Assembly (NCBI RefSeq): GCF_030685535.1 | Contig: NZ_CP131601.1 | Coordinates: 2,852,001-2,916,000, forward strand | DNA: 64,000 nt | Direction: 5' to 3' | DNA from: Photobacterium leiognathi | GTDB taxonomy: Bacteria > Pseudomonadota > Gammaproteobacteria > Enterobacterales > Vibrionaceae | Shown: positions 1-9,619 of the stretch, piece after piece | Position numbering within the stretch: position 1 is the first letter of the stretch | Layout of the letters: each line of letters opens with the position of its first letter | Made by a program: the position numbers and the translations under genes | Notes under the pieces: generated by a model | The model's input: only the letters and a program-made list of their open reading frames with translations | Databases searched by the model: none | What the model was told of the DNA's origin: nothing

Positions 1-1311
1 TTCTTCTACACTTTGCTCCATCAAACCAACCGCTTGTTGCGCACTTTGCTGTAGCTGACTGATCATATCTTGAATTTCAACAGTGGCGGTTTGTGTACGC
101 TGTGCCAAGTTACGTACTTCATCAGCAACCACAGCAAAACCTCGACCAGCATCGCCTGCACGTGCCGCTTCAATAGCAGCATTTAATGCAAGTAGGTTGG
201 TTTGCTCTGAAATACTTTGGATTGTCACAATCACTGAACCAATCTTCTCTACCCGCTCTTCGACTTGATTCACCGCATCTGCTGATTGACGAATATCATT
301 AGAAAGCTGATCAATTGTACCCATGGTTTTACGAACGAATTCTTGTCCTTGCGTTGCTTGCTCTGAAGTACCAACAGTAGCATCAGACGCTTGGCGAGCA
401 TGCTCTGCGACAGTTTGTACGGTTGATGTCATCTCTGACATTGCAGAAGCTAATTGATCAATTTCAGCAAACTCTTCTTGAGCCGATGATTTGGTTTCCA
501 CCATGCTGATAGACATGATATTCGATAAGCTTGATAGCTCACTTGCCGCTGCGCGTTGAGCTAATAATACCTCTTGTAATTGCAGTCGCGTTTTTTCTAA
601 TTCACGCGCTAAATCACCGAACTCATCATTACAATCCATAATGATAGGCTCTGCTAAATTACGTTGAGCAAGCTTTTGGATACTTTGCTTTAAATAGTCT
701 ATTTGACGCAACATCACACGCGATCCGCCAAGTAATAACACCATAAAGGCAATAATCATCACTCCGGTTTGCCATGCAATTTGCCATAAGTATTGATGGT
801 AATAAGCCTTTGCAACATCACTGGATTGTGAGCCCACAACGAGCAAACCTAACTGAGGCAGTACTTCAGCATACTCAAAGCGCCCTTTTGACAACGTAAT
901 TGCAGAAGACGAGGTTAAATTGTTCAATAACGTTGATAACGGCTGATTACTTTCAGTCTCAGCATTTAATTGCATCACATTCGTGGCTTGTGGGTGACCA
1001 AACACCTTGCCAGTTTTTGGATCTAGCACATAAAAATAAGCATCTTGTGCTGTGGTCAAAGATGAGGACGCTAGCGCATCTTGGTTTAACCCTGCTTGCA
1101 GCATCGCTTTTAATTGATGGGCATGAGATATAGCAAGCTCTTTCGCTCTATCTTGTTGAACCTGTAATACTGCAGAATAAAACGTTTGTGCATCCCATAA
1201 CTGCTTACCAATCAACAAGACAGTACTAAACACCATTAATAAGATCAGTTTGGGTACCAGCCGAATATTGGTTAATCCTTTTTCCCATGGTGTTACTGTC
1301 ATTATTGCCAT
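1..1311 (-). CDS. Methyl-accepting chemotaxis protein (3' part cut by window edge)
   Basis: Transmembrane chemoreceptor that would signal through CheW/CheA; ligand unknown. The frame is open from an ATG at 1311 to base 1, giving 437 residues; the C-terminus lies outside the window. An N-terminal TM helix (about residues 16-36) precedes a periplasmic region resembling a single Cache domain. A second TM (about 177-196) leads into a HAMP-like segment, then the signalling helices. The conserved hairpin is readable: [19 protein letters not shown] and [18 protein letters not shown], about residues 365-404. The start is supported by a GGAGGT ribosome site six bases upstream. It diverges from the K+ channel gene. 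Family is certain; the Cache call is by resemblance only. Confidence 0.93.
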   Translation of the reverse strand, partial: MAIMTVTPWEKGLTNIRLVPKLILLMVFSTVLLIGKQLWDAQTFYSAVLQVQQDRAKELAISHAHQLKAMLQAGLNQDALASSSLTTAQDAYFYVLDPKTGKVFGHPQATNVMQLNAETESNQPLSTLLNNLTSSSAITLSKGRFEYAEVLPQLGLLVVGSQSSDVAKAYYHQYLWQIAWQTGVMIIAFMVLLLGGSRVMLRQIDYLKQSIQKLAQRNLAEPIIMDCNDEFGDLARELEKTRLQLQEVLLAQRAAASELSSLSNIMSISMVETKSSAQEEFAEIDQLASAMSEMTSTVQTVAEHARQASDATVGTSEQATQGQEFVRKTMGTIDQLSNDIRQSADAVNQVEERVEKIGSVIVTIQSISEQTNLLALNAAIEAARAGDAGRGFAVVADEVRNLAQRTQTATVEIQDMISQLQQSAQQAVGLMEQSVEE

Positions 1312-1438
1312 GTAGAACCTCCGGATTGCACTTCCTCATACCTAGCCAAAATGTGAAAGAGAAAACACAATAAAATGTGAATAAATTTGTTATTGTTTGT
1401 TCAATAGCACTATATCGGCAAAGGCAATAAAGACCTTA

Positions 1439-2254
1439 ATGATGAAAGTAATAGATGACGAAAAACATGAGCTACATCCCATGAGCTTAATGGCTGTCGT
1501 GCTTTCTATAGCATCACTAGCCTTAGTAACTGCCACGCTTTTTCTAAATAAAAATGAACCGACTTTTCATATATTCTTAGCCATTGATACCTTCATCTGC
1601 CTGATCTTTTGGTGCCAATTACTCTTTGATTTATCAAGAAGCTCCTCGAAGTCAGCCTATTTAAAACAGCATTGGCCTGACTTCATTGCGAGTATTCCAG
1701 CCATCGAGCCTTTGCGTTTTATGCGCATACTTCAAGTGCTGCGAGTTTTCCGTTTACTCCGATCGAGTAAGCAGATTTACTTCCAAATGATCAATAACCG
1801 CCGCGAAACAACATTAGCATCCATTTTCTTACTACTGACGGTACTTATTACTATCGGTGCAACCTCTATCTTATTTGTCGAAGGTCAGGTGGAGAATGCC
1901 AATATCCACACAGCAGGCGATGCATTATGGTGGGTCTTTGTCACCATATCGACGGTTGGCTATGGTGATTATTATCCGGTTACAACACTCGGTCGGATCA
2001 TCGCGATAGGGATCATCATTTGTGGGGTAGGTTTATTTGGTATGGTGGTAAGCTTGATCAGCTCCGTCATTTCTGATCCTCAACACGAGAAAGCACAACA
2101 AGAAAAAGAACACCGAAAGGAATGGCGTGAAATGCTTGCTAACCAACAGGTGTTACTTGCTAGGCTAGAACGTCTTGAGGCTAAGTTAGATCAGCAATCA
2201 CAGACAGAAAACAAGAATCAACAGAGACAAAAAAGCCCAACTAAGCAGTCCTAG
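1439..2254 (+). CDS. Voltage-gated-type potassium channel, six TM
   Basis: Inner-membrane ion channel of the Kv superfamily. Counting from the ATG at 1439 there are 271 residues. Hydrophobic segments come first, then an arginine-rich S4-like helix (RFMRILQVLRVFRLLR, about 90-105), and a pore loop with the selectivity filter TVGYGD at about 172-177, followed by the last TM helix. The C-terminal 55 residues are charged, Gln/Glu/Lys-rich and probably coiled coil. The frame stays open back to a TTG at 1397, but no good ribosome site supports that start; ATG 1439 or 1442 is preferred. The stop codon lies inside the terminator stem. K+ selectivity is inferred from the filter; physiological role is unknown. 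Confidence 0.88.
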   Translation: MMKVIDDEKHELHPMSLMAVVLSIASLALVTATLFLNKNEPTFHIFLAIDTFICLIFWCQLLFDLSRSSSKSAYLKQHWPDFIASIPAIEPLRFMRILQVLRVFRLLRSSKQIYFQMINNRRETTLASIFLLLTVLITIGATSILFVEGQVENANIHTAGDALWWVFVTISTVGYGDYYPVTTLGRIIAIGIIICGVGLFGMVVSLISSVISDPQHEKAQQEKEHRKEWREMLANQQVLLARLERLEAKLDQQSQTENKNQQRQKSPTKQS

Positions 2255-2264
2255 TTGGGCTTTT
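2231..2264. terminator. Bidirectional intrinsic terminator overlapping a stop codon
   Basis: The 13-bp arms AAAAGCCCAACTA and TAGTTGGGCTTTT flank an 8-nt loop. The TAG stop of the channel gene is the first triplet of the right arm. A/T runs on both sides let it also serve the convergent triphosphatase gene. Confidence 0.88.
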
Positions 2265-2278
2265 AAAAGCAAGTTTGA

Positions 2279-3793
2279 TTAAGGCCAATATGGCGCTAAT
2301 TCAATACTCATCTTTCGCGTTTGATCCATTGCATGGATCAGAGATTCATTCTGACGTTGTAGCCATTTCTCAATCTGCAATAAATCTTCACCTTCAAATG
2401 AAGTTAGCAGTTGGCGAATAGGCTCGAGCGCAGATAAATCTTCAATACCTTGTAATAAATCAAACCAAGGCATACGGAAAACTTTACGCAATTCAGGCTC
2501 ATAAAGCTCCGCAAAAGATAAACCACACATCAGATTACGCTGTAGACGAGATTTCTGATCAATATAATCAGAACGCGTCAATTGACGCTCTGCTGGAAAA
2601 ACCTCGAGCAACTCACTCCACGAGCGAGATAATACGTTATCCGCAAAAGGCTTGACTGCGCCTAATAATTTAGCGCGCGCTTTATCATCAAGGAATGGTT
2701 GCCAACCTCGACTTAAAATCCAACGACTTAAATCAAGTAATAACCCACAATAACGAGCAGAGTTCATCAGACGCAACATGTCTTCGCCATCTGGCAATTG
2801 CTCATAACGGGCTTCTAGTTGAGTCTGAAGTGCTTTTCGAGCATTAAGCTTACGGAGTACATAAGACTTATCTTCCGTTAGCTCGTCGATACTGTTCGCT
2901 TCTTCAAGCCACGACAGTTCACCTTCTAACCACTGCAGTTCTTGACGTAATAACGCACTCGCTCGACGTGGAATAATGCCACCGAAAGTTGCAAAGGTTT
3001 GACGAAGCAGGCTTAGTGATTGGGAAATTTGTACCAACGCTTGTTGATCTTGGCACTCAGTATAAATTTGCTCATGGTATAACCAATGCTCTAGCGCGTG
3101 TTCTAACGTTTTAATAAACGTTGATTCAACCGTATCTTGCTCTGTCGTTGCAACATTCTCTAATGGTTTAACGGGATCGCCTTGATAATCTGCTGCTAGG
3201 CGGTAGCCACGGGCCGCTTTGCTAAGATTACCTAATCGCATACCACCACTAGCACAAAGTTCACGTGCAAGCGTAAATAAGGCATCGGTTTGACCCGACT
3301 TTAACTCCAATTCCACTTCACAAATCGGTGATGATTTGCCATTAGCGTGTACTTCACCATGATCGAAAGCCAATTCAATTTGGCTACCATCAGGCATTGC
3401 AACCAACCATTGTTGGCGAGTGAAATCGGTAGAGAATAACGGTCTGATCTGTTGCTGAACCGCGACAACATCAAAATGGTCTGGCCATGCATCAGCAGGA
3501 TGCAATGACAAAGTAGGTGCATCACCATCAATTTCTACATTATATTCAGGGCGCTGGTGTAAACCAGCAACAACCCGACCTGCAGTTTTTAATGTTTGCA
3601 CAGAAACATCATCAAAACGACGAACCCGAAGGCCAATATCATTTTGACGTAATATTTGGTCTGGCGTATCGAAGTAAGTATTACCTAATTCTCGACTACT
3701 CTGCTGCAGAATTTTCGCTTCCGTTATTTTGCTTAATAACTGGCTTGAAAATTCCGGTGAGACGATAAACTTCAGTTCTATCTCGGTTTCCAT
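2279..3793 (-). CDS. ygiF: CYTH-CHAD domain inorganic triphosphatase (YgiF type)
   Basis: Predicted cytoplasmic triphosphatase: CYTH tunnel-fold domain at about residues 1-200 followed by an all-helical CHAD domain (about 220-500), the latter linked to polyphosphate binding in the family. The diagnostic ExExK motif is at the extreme N-terminus (METEIELKF, E4-E6-K8). The frame extends eight codons upstream to 3817, but the family starts right at this motif, so ATG 3793 is chosen, giving 504 residues. E. coli YgiF hydrolyses inorganic triphosphate. The adjacent genes are a PhoU-like protein and a Pit phosphate transporter, giving a phosphate-themed neighbourhood. glnE, the E. coli neighbour, is not seen here. 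Confidence 0.9.
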   Translation of the reverse strand: METEIELKFIVSPEFSSQLLSKITEAKILQQSSRELGNTYFDTPDQILRQNDIGLRVRRFDDVSVQTLKTAGRVVAGLHQRPEYNVEIDGDAPTLSLHPADAWPDHFDVVAVQQQIRPLFSTDFTRQQWLVAMPDGSQIELAFDHGEVHANGKSSPICEVELELKSGQTDALFTLARELCASGGMRLGNLSKAARGYRLAADYQGDPVKPLENVATTEQDTVESTFIKTLEHALEHWLYHEQIYTECQDQQALVQISQSLSLLRQTFATFGGIIPRRASALLRQELQWLEGELSWLEEANSIDELTEDKSYVLRKLNARKALQTQLEARYEQLPDGEDMLRLMNSARYCGLLLDLSRWILSRGWQPFLDDKARAKLLGAVKPFADNVLSRSWSELLEVFPAERQLTRSDYIDQKSRLQRNLMCGLSFAELYEPELRKVFRMPWFDLLQGIEDLSALEPIRQLLTSFEGEDLLQIEKWLQRQNESLIHAMDQTRKMSIELAPYWP

Positions 3794-3979
3794 AGTTATA
3801 CCTATAAACAGTGGCAATCCAAGGATATTTGCTTATGCGCTCAAGGGCAAGTCAGAAATATCGATAAAACCTTGATCAAAATTAGTTCCACTATACTCAC
3901 ATATACGTTAACATGCGCGCTTCAATGACCATCGCTCAAGATTTAGCCTTTATTAGGGCGCTCTCTAGGTTGATCGGCT

Positions 3980-4660
3980 ATGCCAGTAAATACAATTATG
4001 GGGCTCTTTGCAAAATCCCCAATCAAACCGCTACAACGTCATGTTACTCGCGTAAATGAATGTTGTGACTTGCTTATCCCGTTCTTCGAAGCATGTAATG
4101 CTGGAGACTGGGAAAAGGCGGCCGTTTTACGCGAACAGATCTCGCAACTTGAAAAAGATGCGGATGTGCTTAAGCGTGAGATCCGTCTGAAGCTTCCTCG
4201 TGGTCTTTTCATGCCAGTAGATCGTACTGACATGCTTGGACTGTTAACCCAGCAGGATAAACTAGCAAACCTCTCTAAAGATATCGCAGGTCGTGTCTTA
4301 GGTCGTAAGCTACAAATCCCTGCAGTCATGTACCCAGACTTTGTTGCTTATGTTCAACGTTGTTTAGACGCAGCTGATCAAGCTCGTCGTGTGATCAACG
4401 AATTAGATGAGTTATTAGAGACTGGTTTCAAAGGCAGAGAAGTGACGCTTGTTGCCGAAATGATCAATCAGCTAGATGTTATCGAAGATGACACTGATTC
4501 TATGCAGATTGCATTACGCCAACAACTTATGTCCATCGAAGACCAACACAGCCCGGTGGATGTCATGTTCCTGTATAAGATTCTCGAGTGGGTAGGCGCT
4601 ATTGCAGATCAAGCACAGCGTGTTGGCTCACGTTTAGAAATTATGCTTTCGCGTTCTTAA
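3980..4660 (+). CDS. PhoU-like (DUF47/TIGR00153) phosphate-transport accessory protein
   Basis: A 226-residue, largely helical cytoplasmic protein of the DUF47/TIGR00153 family, distantly related to PhoU. It starts MPVNTIMGLFAKSPIKPLQ, typical of the family, and continues with long amphipathic helices (EKDADVLKREIRLKLPRGLF, about 50-70). The gene lies 31 bases upstream of pitA on the same strand, the usual pairing for this family. A role in assembly or regulation of the Pit transporter is inferred from that pairing; the biochemical activity is not known. Confidence 0.9.
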   Translation: MPVNTIMGLFAKSPIKPLQRHVTRVNECCDLLIPFFEACNAGDWEKAAVLREQISQLEKDADVLKREIRLKLPRGLFMPVDRTDMLGLLTQQDKLANLSKDIAGRVLGRKLQIPAVMYPDFVAYVQRCLDAADQARRVINELDELLETGFKGREVTLVAEMINQLDVIEDDTDSMQIALRQQLMSIEDQHSPVDVMFLYKILEWVGAIADQAQRVGSRLEIMLSRS

Positions 4661-4691
4661 TAACGAGAATTAACAAAAACAAGGTTTTACA

Positions 4692-5960
4692 ATGGAAATC
4701 CTGGCTAACTACGGCACTCTGATTATTGGAGTGGCAGCTATTTTTGGTCTTTTGATGGCGATTGGTATTGGTGCGAATGACGTTGCTAATGCCATGGGTA
4801 CTTCAGTTGGTTCAAAAGCGTTAACAGTGAAACAAGCGATCATCATTGCGATGATTTTTGAATTTGCAGGCGCTTATCTTGCAGGTGGTGAAGTAACCGA
4901 TACTATCCGTAAAGGTGTTATCGAAACCTCACTGTATGCAGGCCATCCTGAAACGCTCGTTTATGGCATGATGTCAGCGCTTCTTGCTGCTGGTACATGG
5001 CTACTTCTCGCTTCTTATATGGGCTGGTCAGTATCAACGACCCACTCAATCATCGGTGCTATCATCGGTTTTGCGTGTGTGTCTGTTGGTACCAATGCAG
5101 TGGATTGGCACTCAATCCAAGGTATTGTTGGTAGCTGGTTAATTACACCTCTTATCGCAGGTATTTTTGCTTACCTCATCTTTATCAGTGCACAAAAGTT
5201 AATTTTTGACACAGATACACCGCTTATAAATGCAAAGCGCTTTGTTCCTATGTACATGTTTATCACTGCGATGGTCATTGCATTGGTAACAATTAAGAAA
5301 GGTCTAAAGCACGTAGGTTTGCATCTAACAAATGGTGAAGCATGGGTAGCATCACTTGTAGTATCACTTATCGTGATGGTTGCTGGTTACTTCTACATTC
5401 AACGTAAATACACTGATGACGGCTCTTCTGTTGATAGCAACGGTTATGCAGGCGTAGAAAGCGTATTTAGCGTATTGATGGTTGTAACAGCGTGTGCAAT
5501 GGCATTTGCTCATGGTTCAAATGACGTAGCTAACGCAATTGGCCCTCTATCTGCGATTGTTTCTACAATCGAGCATTCAGGTCAAATTGCGGCACAAAGT
5601 GAAATTGCATGGTGGATCCTTCCACTTGGCGGTATCGGTATTGTTATCGGTCTAGCAACACTTGGTCATAAAGTAATGGCTACCGTAGGTACAGGTATTA
5701 CAGAGTTAACACCAAGCCGTGGTTTCGCTGCTCAGTTAGCAACTGCATCAACGGTTGTTTTAGCATCAGGTACAGGCTTACCTATCTCAACCACACAAAC
5801 GCTTGTTGGTGCGGTTTTAGGTGTTGGTTTTGCTCGTGGTATCGCTGCACTAAATCTAGGTGTTGTTCGTAACATCGTTGCATCATGGGTTGTTACCCTG
5901 CCAGCAGGTGCGCTACTTGCTGTCATTTTCTTCTACATTATGCAAGCCGTATTTGGTTAA
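4692..5960 (+). CDS. pitA: Low-affinity inorganic phosphate transporter PitA
   Basis: Inner-membrane phosphate transporter of the PiT family, proton coupled in bacteria, 422 residues. Two family signature repeats are visible: GIGANDVANAMGTSVGS near residues 25-41 and AHGSNDVANAIGPLSAI near 273-289. About ten hydrophobic segments surround a short hydrophilic loop (residues about 235-255). It forms an operon with the upstream PhoU-like gene and ends in a strong terminator. It is shorter than E. coli PitA (499 residues) and closer to the compact PiT forms, so the pitA symbol is by family rather than strict orthology. Confidence 0.93.
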   Translation: MEILANYGTLIIGVAAIFGLLMAIGIGANDVANAMGTSVGSKALTVKQAIIIAMIFEFAGAYLAGGEVTDTIRKGVIETSLYAGHPETLVYGMMSALLAAGTWLLLASYMGWSVSTTHSIIGAIIGFACVSVGTNAVDWHSIQGIVGSWLITPLIAGIFAYLIFISAQKLIFDTDTPLINAKRFVPMYMFITAMVIALVTIKKGLKHVGLHLTNGEAWVASLVVSLIVMVAGYFYIQRKYTDDGSSVDSNGYAGVESVFSVLMVVTACAMAFAHGSNDVANAIGPLSAIVSTIEHSGQIAAQSEIAWWILPLGGIGIVIGLATLGHKVMATVGTGITELTPSRGFAAQLATASTVVLASGTGLPISTTQTLVGAVLGVGFARGIAALNLGVVRNIVASWVVTLPAGALLAVIFFYIMQAVFG

Positions 5961-5976
5961 ATAGTGGCACAGGTTC

Positions 5977-6005
5977 AAAAGAGGGAGGCTTAGCCTCCCT
6001 CTTTT
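5977..6005 (+). terminator. Intrinsic terminator after pitA
   Basis: AAAAGAGGGAGGC pairs with GCCTCCCTCTTTT across a tiny loop and runs into a T-rich stretch, 17 bases after the pitA stop. Confidence 0.88.
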
Positions 6006-6076
6006 CTTGCACCTTCCTCCCAAAATTCTTACTATCAACGACCTTAACAAAATTAAGACTCCCCAAGGATCAGATT

Positions 6077-6694
6077 GTGAAGTACCTCATTAGTCTTTGT
6101 TTACTTATTTGTGCTGCTGTTGCGCCAGTAGCAAATGCAGAACAGGTTCGTTATATCTCAGACAACCTATTCACCTACATGCATTCAGGTCCCGGCACAC
6201 AATACCGTATTATCGGTAGCGTTGATGCTGGTACAAAAGTTACTCTACTTAGCTCAAATAAAGCCGCAGGCTTTACTCAAATTACGGATGATCGTGGTCG
6301 TAGTGGTTGGGTTGATTCCAAGTTTGTTTCTAATGAAATGGGCCTTAAAGAGCGTGTTCCGGCACTACAAACTGAATTAACTGAAGTAAAAGCAAAATTA
6401 GCAGAAGCGCTAACATCAAGCGATACGCAAAACGCAGGTCTTAAAAACACACTTGCACAACGTAACAGCCAAATTAACGATCTAGAAACGCGTAATAACA
6501 AACTACAAAGCGAGTTATCATCATCTCAAGATGAAATTCGTGAACTACGCGCTAAAATCGATACCCAAAAAGATGATCTACTAATGAAGTGGTTCACTTA
6601 TGGTGGTTTAGTGGCTGGCGCAGGTCTTCTATTTGGCCTTGTGCTTCCACACATTATCCCACGTCGCCGTAAGCGTAATAACGGCTGGGCATAA
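6077..6694 (+). CDS. ygiM: YgiM-type SH3 domain protein with C-terminal membrane anchor
   Basis: Envelope protein of the TIGR04211 family. The start is a GTG at 6077, seven bases after AAGGA; the open frame runs much further upstream into pitA, but only this start gives a signal peptide (KYLISLCLLICAAVAPVANA). Of 205 residues, about 22-88 form a bacterial SH3 domain (YMHSGPGTQYRIIGSV, GRSGWVDSKFV). A coiled coil follows (about 95-165), then a TM helix near 172-196 and a basic tail RRRKR. The topology implies a periplasmic SH3 domain held on a coiled-coil stalk. Function is unknown; E. coli also has ygiM immediately upstream of cca. Confidence 0.9.
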   Translation: MKYLISLCLLICAAVAPVANAEQVRYISDNLFTYMHSGPGTQYRIIGSVDAGTKVTLLSSNKAAGFTQITDDRGRSGWVDSKFVSNEMGLKERVPALQTELTEVKAKLAEALTSSDTQNAGLKNTLAQRNSQINDLETRNNKLQSELSSSQDEIRELRAKIDTQKDDLLMKWFTYGGLVAGAGLLFGLVLPHIIPRRRKRNNGWA

Positions 6695-6726
6695 TCCCAA
6701 TAGACTAAGATCGATAACGTTTGATC

Positions 6727-6754
6727 AAAAAAGGCAGCCGAGGCTGCCTTTTTT
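6727..6754. terminator. Bidirectional terminator between ygiM and gspB
   Basis: AAGGCAGCC and GGCTGCCTT form a GC-rich stem flanked by A and T runs on both sides, serving the convergent ygiM and gspB genes. Confidence 0.9.
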
Positions 6755-6772
6755 ATTTTCTGTTATTTATCC

Positions 6773-7717
6773 TTACCACTCAGAAAGTGCTGGCATACTG
6801 ATTTCATAGCCATCGTATTTCAAAATCACATCACGAGCTTCAATCCGCGCTAATTTCACACCAGGGGCTATATAATCACCTTCATGCAACTCTTGACCAT
6901 TTACCTTTACCCAACGATTCGCAGGCTTTGAAGAATAAATATGTTGCTCAAAATTCATTTTAGGCAATTTATTTTGGATCGTTGTCGGCAATAAACCAAT
7001 CGGGATCACCTTGCTTTGAGGCTCAGTTGCAACAGGTTTTGCTGCTTCCTCATCAACACTGCGGTCTAACTCGTTGTCTTGATAGTTTTCGCCATCCGTT
7101 GCCACAATGGCAGACTTCAACTGCGCAGCAAGCTCTGGTGATAACTCGGAAAGATCCAGGTTCTCAAGCTTGTATGGATCTTGATAGTTATCTGTTTTTT
7201 TATCTACAGGCTTACTCACTTCAGGTGGCTCGTAGCTTGGTTCATTGTCAGCATATGATGCTATAGGCTCTGATACCTTATAGTCTTGATAAGCTGGCTC
7301 TGCTGAATACAAACTATCTCCCACAGGTAGCGGCTCAGTTACCAGTGATGGAAAATCTAAAAACAATACATCTTGCTCAGGTGAAGCTATTACGGCTTCT
7401 TTCTTCGCTGTAGGTGCAGTTAACACTTGTTGCTCATGGGCTGATATTGCAGGAGCCAGTGCTGGCTTTGATGCTGCTGGCAATTGAGCCTGTTGCTCAT
7501 GCGAAACTTGCGACTGCTGATAATATTTATACGCCACAATCGAGGTTGCAGGCAGTACAGCAATCACTAACGGTAATAACCATGATGTTGATGCTTTATG
7601 TGCTTTTACACTGTGCATCGGATGCACGACTTTCGCTGTTCCTTGCGGTGTTTTAACATCCTTTTGATCACTATTTTTCGTATCGGACTGCTTTAAGCTA
7701 TCTAACAATTGAGACAT
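6773..7717 (-). CDS. gspB: Type II secretion assembly protein GspB/ExeB
   Basis: Inner-membrane partner of the ATPase ExeA; in Aeromonas the ExeAB complex helps place the ExeD/GspD secretin in the outer membrane. Of 314 residues, a short cytoplasmic N-terminus is followed by one TM helix (about 47-64, WLLPLVIAVLPATSIVAYK) and a long Pro/Glu/Ala-rich periplasmic linker. The conserved GspB C-terminal domain occupies about 237-314 (NRWVKVNGQELHEGDYIAPG). The ATG overlaps the exeA stop codon (TAATG), implying translational coupling. The frame is intact although the adjacent exeA is broken. No other T2SS genes are in the window. Confidence 0.87.
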   Translation of the reverse strand: MSQLLDSLKQSDTKNSDQKDVKTPQGTAKVVHPMHSVKAHKASTSWLLPLVIAVLPATSIVAYKYYQQSQVSHEQQAQLPAASKPALAPAISAHEQQVLTAPTAKKEAVIASPEQDVLFLDFPSLVTEPLPVGDSLYSAEPAYQDYKVSEPIASYADNEPSYEPPEVSKPVDKKTDNYQDPYKLENLDLSELSPELAAQLKSAIVATDGENYQDNELDRSVDEEAAKPVATEPQSKVIPIGLLPTTIQNKLPKMNFEQHIYSSKPANRWVKVNGQELHEGDYIAPGVKLARIEARDVILKYDGYEISMPALSEW

Positions 7718-9388
7718 TAACTTTGCTCCGGCTGTAACGTCGGCCCAGGTAAATTCATTGCAGAATCTAACACCATCAGTGTCATTGGACCTGCAATACC
7801 ATCTGCCGTTAAATCTTGAGAGCGTTGGAAACGACGCAATTTATCTAACATTGATTGATCAAAATAGCCTTTACGAGGGCTATTCTCACCAAGAAAATCA
7901 TTCAACTGTTGATCCAACCATGCGACGCGAGGGCCATTTTGACCAAAGCGAATACTGGTTTTGTCACCTAGTGGCGGGCGCCACAACAGACTAAATTGTC
8001 CATTCCAACGGGCTTCAAACCATTTAGGTGAAACTGAAATACGATCTTTACCCAACAATAATTCAATACGATCGTCAGTGATTGCATACACCACCGCATA
8101 AAACGGTTCTTTAGCGCCATCTTCTAACATCACCACCACAGGGCGATTAATTAAACCTAATTTGGCCAGTGTCGTTTTACCATCAAAGCAAGCAAGGCTA
8201 ATACGTGAACTTGTCGCGCAAGTTGCTTGATTTAACGCAGTATCAAAGCCCCATAAACGATACAAATTCTGCATTGCTGTGCGCTCTTTGCGACTTCCAT
8301 CAATCGCTTTGGCTAGACGAGAAAGCGTCGCTTCTTTAGTGTTAACGACAGGCGTTGTCGATAAAGATGGTGGCGTTTCTACGGCTGATAAATTGGCAAC
8401 AGCATACAGTGACTGATTGGGCTCAATCGGTGCTGCTTTCGGGGCAACAGGCAGTGACTAATAATGCCATGCACCCACCGCTAATGCTGAGCACACTGCA
8501 ACAGCCACACCCCATGGTAACCATAGTGATGGATGGCGTTGAGAGCCCCCTGCACGCGATGAAGATGCCGTAGCCTAGCACTTGCCAACTAAGAATATCT
8601 TCACACGCTTGCACTGCCATCGACTTACTCACTTGATGTGTTCCGGCTTGGCAAGCGAGCTGCATCGATTTATCACACACAAGGTTAATCAGGCGAGGAA
8701 TACCTTGGGTTTGTTTCGCGATATATTTAATGCTACTGGCATCAAACACTGGGTATAAACAATCGACGGCCGTTAAACGGTAGTGAATATATTCACTGAC
8801 TTCCGTTTCAGTCAGCGGTAATAAGTGATAACGCGAAGTAATACGCTGAGCAAGCTGACGTAAACGCTCTTGTTGCAATAACTGTTGTAATTCAGGCTGA
8901 CCTATTAACACCACTTTGAGCAATTTACGGCTATCTGTTTCTAAATTAGTGAGCAGACGCAATTGCTCCAGCACATCTGGCATTAAATGCTGAGCTTCAT
9001 CAACTAGTAATAGAGTTTGTCGCCCTTCAGCATGGTTTGCCATTAAGTGACGATAGATAATATCAGTGAGCTGTTTAAAGCTCGCATCAGACTCATAACT
9101 GAGCCCTAATTCATCACAAATAGCCGCTAATAAATCATGGGCAGAAAGTGCTGGGTTTAAAATCACAGCGACCTGTGTTTGGTGCGGTAAACGAGAGATC
9201 ATCGCACGTAATACCGTCGTTTTCCCCGTCCCTACTTCATCGATTAGCAAACCGAAACCACCACCATCAGTTAATCCTGACAGCATATGTGTCAATGCTT
9301 CTCGATGTCGTTCACTGAGGTAGAGAAAGCGCGCACTTGGAACGATCGAAAAAGGCGCTTCAGTGATCCCGAAAAAGTCCTGATACAT
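7717..9388 (-). pseudogene. gspA: gspA/exeA, AAA+ ATPase of type II secretion, disrupted
   Basis: The N-terminal AAA+ domain runs from ATG 9388 (MYQDFFGITEAPFSIVP) with an intact Walker B region (LLLVDEAQHL). The frame shifts near 8570-8583, just after the residues DILSW. In the shifted frame the expected TM helix is readable (SLWLPWGVAVAVCSALAVG), but is followed by an in-frame TAG at 8460-8458. The same frame then continues through the periplasmic part to a peptidoglycan-binding domain (about 7740-7960) ending at 7717. The P-loop reads DEVGTGKTT, so the first conserved Gly is Asp. An intact protein would have about 555 residues. Three independent changes favour decay. The 185-codon tail (ATG 8274) could be translated alone, but would lack the membrane anchor. 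Confidence 0.85.
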
Positions 9389-9619
9389 AGAAAATACTCT
9401 AGTGCCTAAATTGAGATTTAAAAATAACGTAAATGCGTGTTGGCTCTTAAATACGCATCAATATAGCAAGATTTATTATCATCGGTATTCTTGCGAATAT
9501 TGTATACTGCCTTGCAGTAGCTCATCGACCAAGGTCACATTGATCGGGGTATTATGTTCAGTTTTAAACAAAAGCGATAGAGATTCATCTCAGTAGAGTG
9601 ATTGATAAAGGAGCCTTCA

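Noticed and set aside
7717..8274. Independent 185-codon peptidoglycan-binding protein
   Set aside because: It reads as the C-terminal part of ExeA, continuous upstream in the same frame through the membrane helix, so it is listed as part of the disrupted gene.
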